A program made the translations under genes and the position numbers. Shown here in pieces: positions 31,247-31,293 of a stretch of 31,293 nt of DNA. The DNA lies in the NCBI GenBank assembly GCA_002083435.1, contig LWDJ01000010.1:1-31293 (forward strand), given 5' to 3'. The first letter of the stretch is position 1, and every line of letters starts with the position of its first letter. Origin of the DNA: Proteobacteria bacterium SG_bin6. Its GTDB lineage: Bacteria > Pseudomonadota > Alphaproteobacteria > Sphingomonadales > Sphingomonadaceae. The notes under the pieces are model-generated. The model worked only from the letters and a program-made list of their open reading frames with translations. It had not been told where the DNA came from and searched no databases.

Positions 31247-31293
31247 ATGTCAACACGACCTGACGTGATGGGGTGGACGGCCCCCGCACCCAG
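31247..31293 (+). CDS. Possible start of a gene running off the right edge
   Basis: ATG at 31247 is preceded by AAGGG at a 6-base spacing and the frame (MSTRPDVMGWTAPAP) stays open to the end of the window. Only 15 codons are visible, so this is a weak call based on the ribosome binding site alone. Confidence 0.2.
   Translation, partial: MSTRPDVMGWTAPAP

Overview
The window looks like a chromosomal segment of a Sphingomonas-like alphaproteobacterium (Sphingomonadaceae). The reasons are high GC with strong G/C at third codon positions, many overlapping start/stop junctions, an ETF:ubiquinone oxidoreductase gene divergent from a uracil-DNA-glycosylase-like gene, a sphingomonad-type exosortase A (XrtA) exopolysaccharide locus, and a promoter matching the alphaproteobacterial general stress sigma factor EcfG. 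This assignment is inferred from gene content and style; no 16S gene is present.

Layout. 1-5012 is housekeeping: the start of a secreted protein and the ETF-QO gene on the minus strand, then a plus-strand run of a degenerate uracil-DNA-glycosylase-like protein, a soluble lytic transglycosylase and MoaB, coupled by overlapping or close junctions. 5013-5391 is intergenic and holds a roughly 200 bp nest of perfect hairpins and a tRNA-Gln gene. 5392-7849 holds branched-chain aminotransferase (ilvE), a divergent MarR regulator, a small putative lipoprotein and a MAPEG membrane protein.

7881-25334 is one large XrtA/exopolysaccharide locus. Twelve minus-strand genes run from the acyl-CoA ligase (start 23281) down to the amidotransferase (end 7881): ligase, PLP decarboxylase, outer-membrane export lipoprotein, chain-length protein, tyrosine autokinase, outer-membrane barrel, AAA ATPase, polysaccharide deacetylase, FemAB-like protein, glycosyltransferase, XrtA and amidotransferase. 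A plus-strand trio (acyl carrier protein and two alpha/beta-hydrolase-like proteins) leads away on the other side of a small DUF3072 gene. Together these can build, polymerise, length-control, export and modify a polysaccharide and process PEP-CTERM proteins. The acyl/amine enzymes probably make a linker or decoration. No PEP-CTERM substrate, flippase or polymerase is in the window.

25386-31293 is more mixed and less GC-extreme: thioredoxin reductase with a good sigma-70-type promoter, a 606 bp regulatory-looking gap, a TPR-containing sensor histidine kinase translationally coupled to an unusual response regulator that carries both a degenerate LuxR-type domain and an intact AraC-type domain, then a convergent pair of unknown genes and fragmentary coding sequence at the right edge.

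The most interesting items are the three-domain regulator, the multi-hairpin intergenic element, the EcfG promoter on DUF3072, the nucleophile changes in the two XrtA hydrolases, and the unrecognised genes at the right end.
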